Shown here: positions 21,790-21,921 of the stretch, piece after piece
How positions within the stretch are numbered: position 1 is the first letter of the stretch
Layout of the letters: each line of letters starts with the position of its first letter
DNA from: F1-20-MAGs016 sp046086245
GTDB lineage: Bacteria > Planctomycetota > Planctomycetia > Pirellulales > UBA1268
Assembly: GCA_046086245.1 (NCBI GenBank)
Contig: JBJSXB010000122.1
Span: forward strand, 1 to 21,921
DNA: 21,921 bases
Direction: 5' to 3'
Translations under genes and position numbers: made by a program
The notes under the pieces: model-generated
Seen by the model: only the letters and a program-made list of their open reading frames with translations
Told to the model about the DNA's origin: nothing
Databases searched by the model: none

Positions 21790-21921
21790 TCACGACCGCA
21801 GATCAACCAGCCAATACGCACTGTCGACGAAGCTCTTCCAACTCTCGTACTTCGGGTTGCCGAGCTTCAGAGACAACAGCGGGCTGCGCTTCGGCTTGAC
21901 CGGCAGGCGAATCAGTTGCAT
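21790..21921 (-). CDS. Short ORF at the window edge, unknown (possibly partial)
   Basis: On the minus strand an ATG is formed by the last three bases of the window and is followed by 43 codons to a TGA. The product starts MQLIRLPVKPKRSP and ends YWLVDLRS, with several aromatic residues and a basic start. The codon third positions are less GC-biased than in the neighbours, which may point to recent arrival or to chance. It may be a complete small protein or the tail of a longer gene that begins outside; I cannot tell because upstream sequence is missing. I do not recognise the family. Confidence 0.35.
   Translation of the reverse strand: MQLIRLPVKPKRSPLLSLKLGNPKYESWKSFVDSAYWLVDLRS

Noticed and set aside
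21530..21793. An 87-codon minus-strand frame across the edge repeats
   Set aside because: It is Arg/Pro/Gly-rich, repeats itself because of the DNA repeats, and its GTG start overlaps the stop of the edge ORF without a ribosome binding site.

Overview
The window is about 21.9 kb of GC-rich bacterial DNA, best explained as a chromosomal piece of a planctomycete, probably in or near the Pirellulales. The main evidence is the large PVC-type dehydrogenase with HEAT repeats and cytochrome c, a small protein family I know mainly from Planctomycetota, a WspA-like chemoreceptor, and many secreted proteins of the planctomycete style. I see no phage, CRISPR, defence or transposase gene. It reads as a core or housekeeping region with 16 confident protein genes, one tRNA and one doubtful edge ORF.

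Layout, left to right. 120-2510 (+) is a secreted tandem alpha/beta-hydrolase, convergent with 2531-6088 (-), a secreted PVC-type dehydrogenase and cytochrome c fusion. About 0.5 kb of non-coding DNA follows, ending in an AT-richer patch with a promoter. 6583-7464 (+) is a periplasmic thioredoxin-fold protein, convergent with a WspA-like methyl-accepting protein at 7527-9581 (-). The next 0.6 kb has no protein gene but holds several inverted repeats, then tRNA-Leu(UAA) on the minus strand. A DUF420 membrane protein (+) converges on tatC (-), which lies behind a cofactor-independent phosphoglycerate mutase gene (-). Divergent from that mutase is a degenerate phosphoglucose isomerase-like gene (+), followed by a metallo-beta-lactamase-fold hydrolase (+). 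A Rieske protein (-) and a HAD phosphatase (+) diverge from only 20 bp. A two-gene unit at 16776-18157 (+) has overlapping stop and start codons. It is followed by a secreted S9 peptidase (+), an ECF-type sigma factor (-) and a seven-iron ferredoxin (+) with a near-consensus promoter. The last 0.5 kb is repeat-rich and ends in a short ORF starting exactly at the window edge.

How the genes relate. Several products act in the periplasm or at the membrane (hydrolase, dehydrogenase, thioredoxin, peptidase, TatC), and several handle electrons (cytochrome c, Rieske, ferredoxin). The phosphoglycerate mutase and the isomerase-like protein are a divergent sugar-phosphate pair. No single multi-gene system is evident. 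The most unusual signals are a 32-bp near-identical inverted pair around the tRNA-Leu region, a shared symmetrical -10 element between two divergent genes, a phosphoglucose isomerase-like protein that lost its signature motif, and a hydrolase whose first domain lost its nucleophile.
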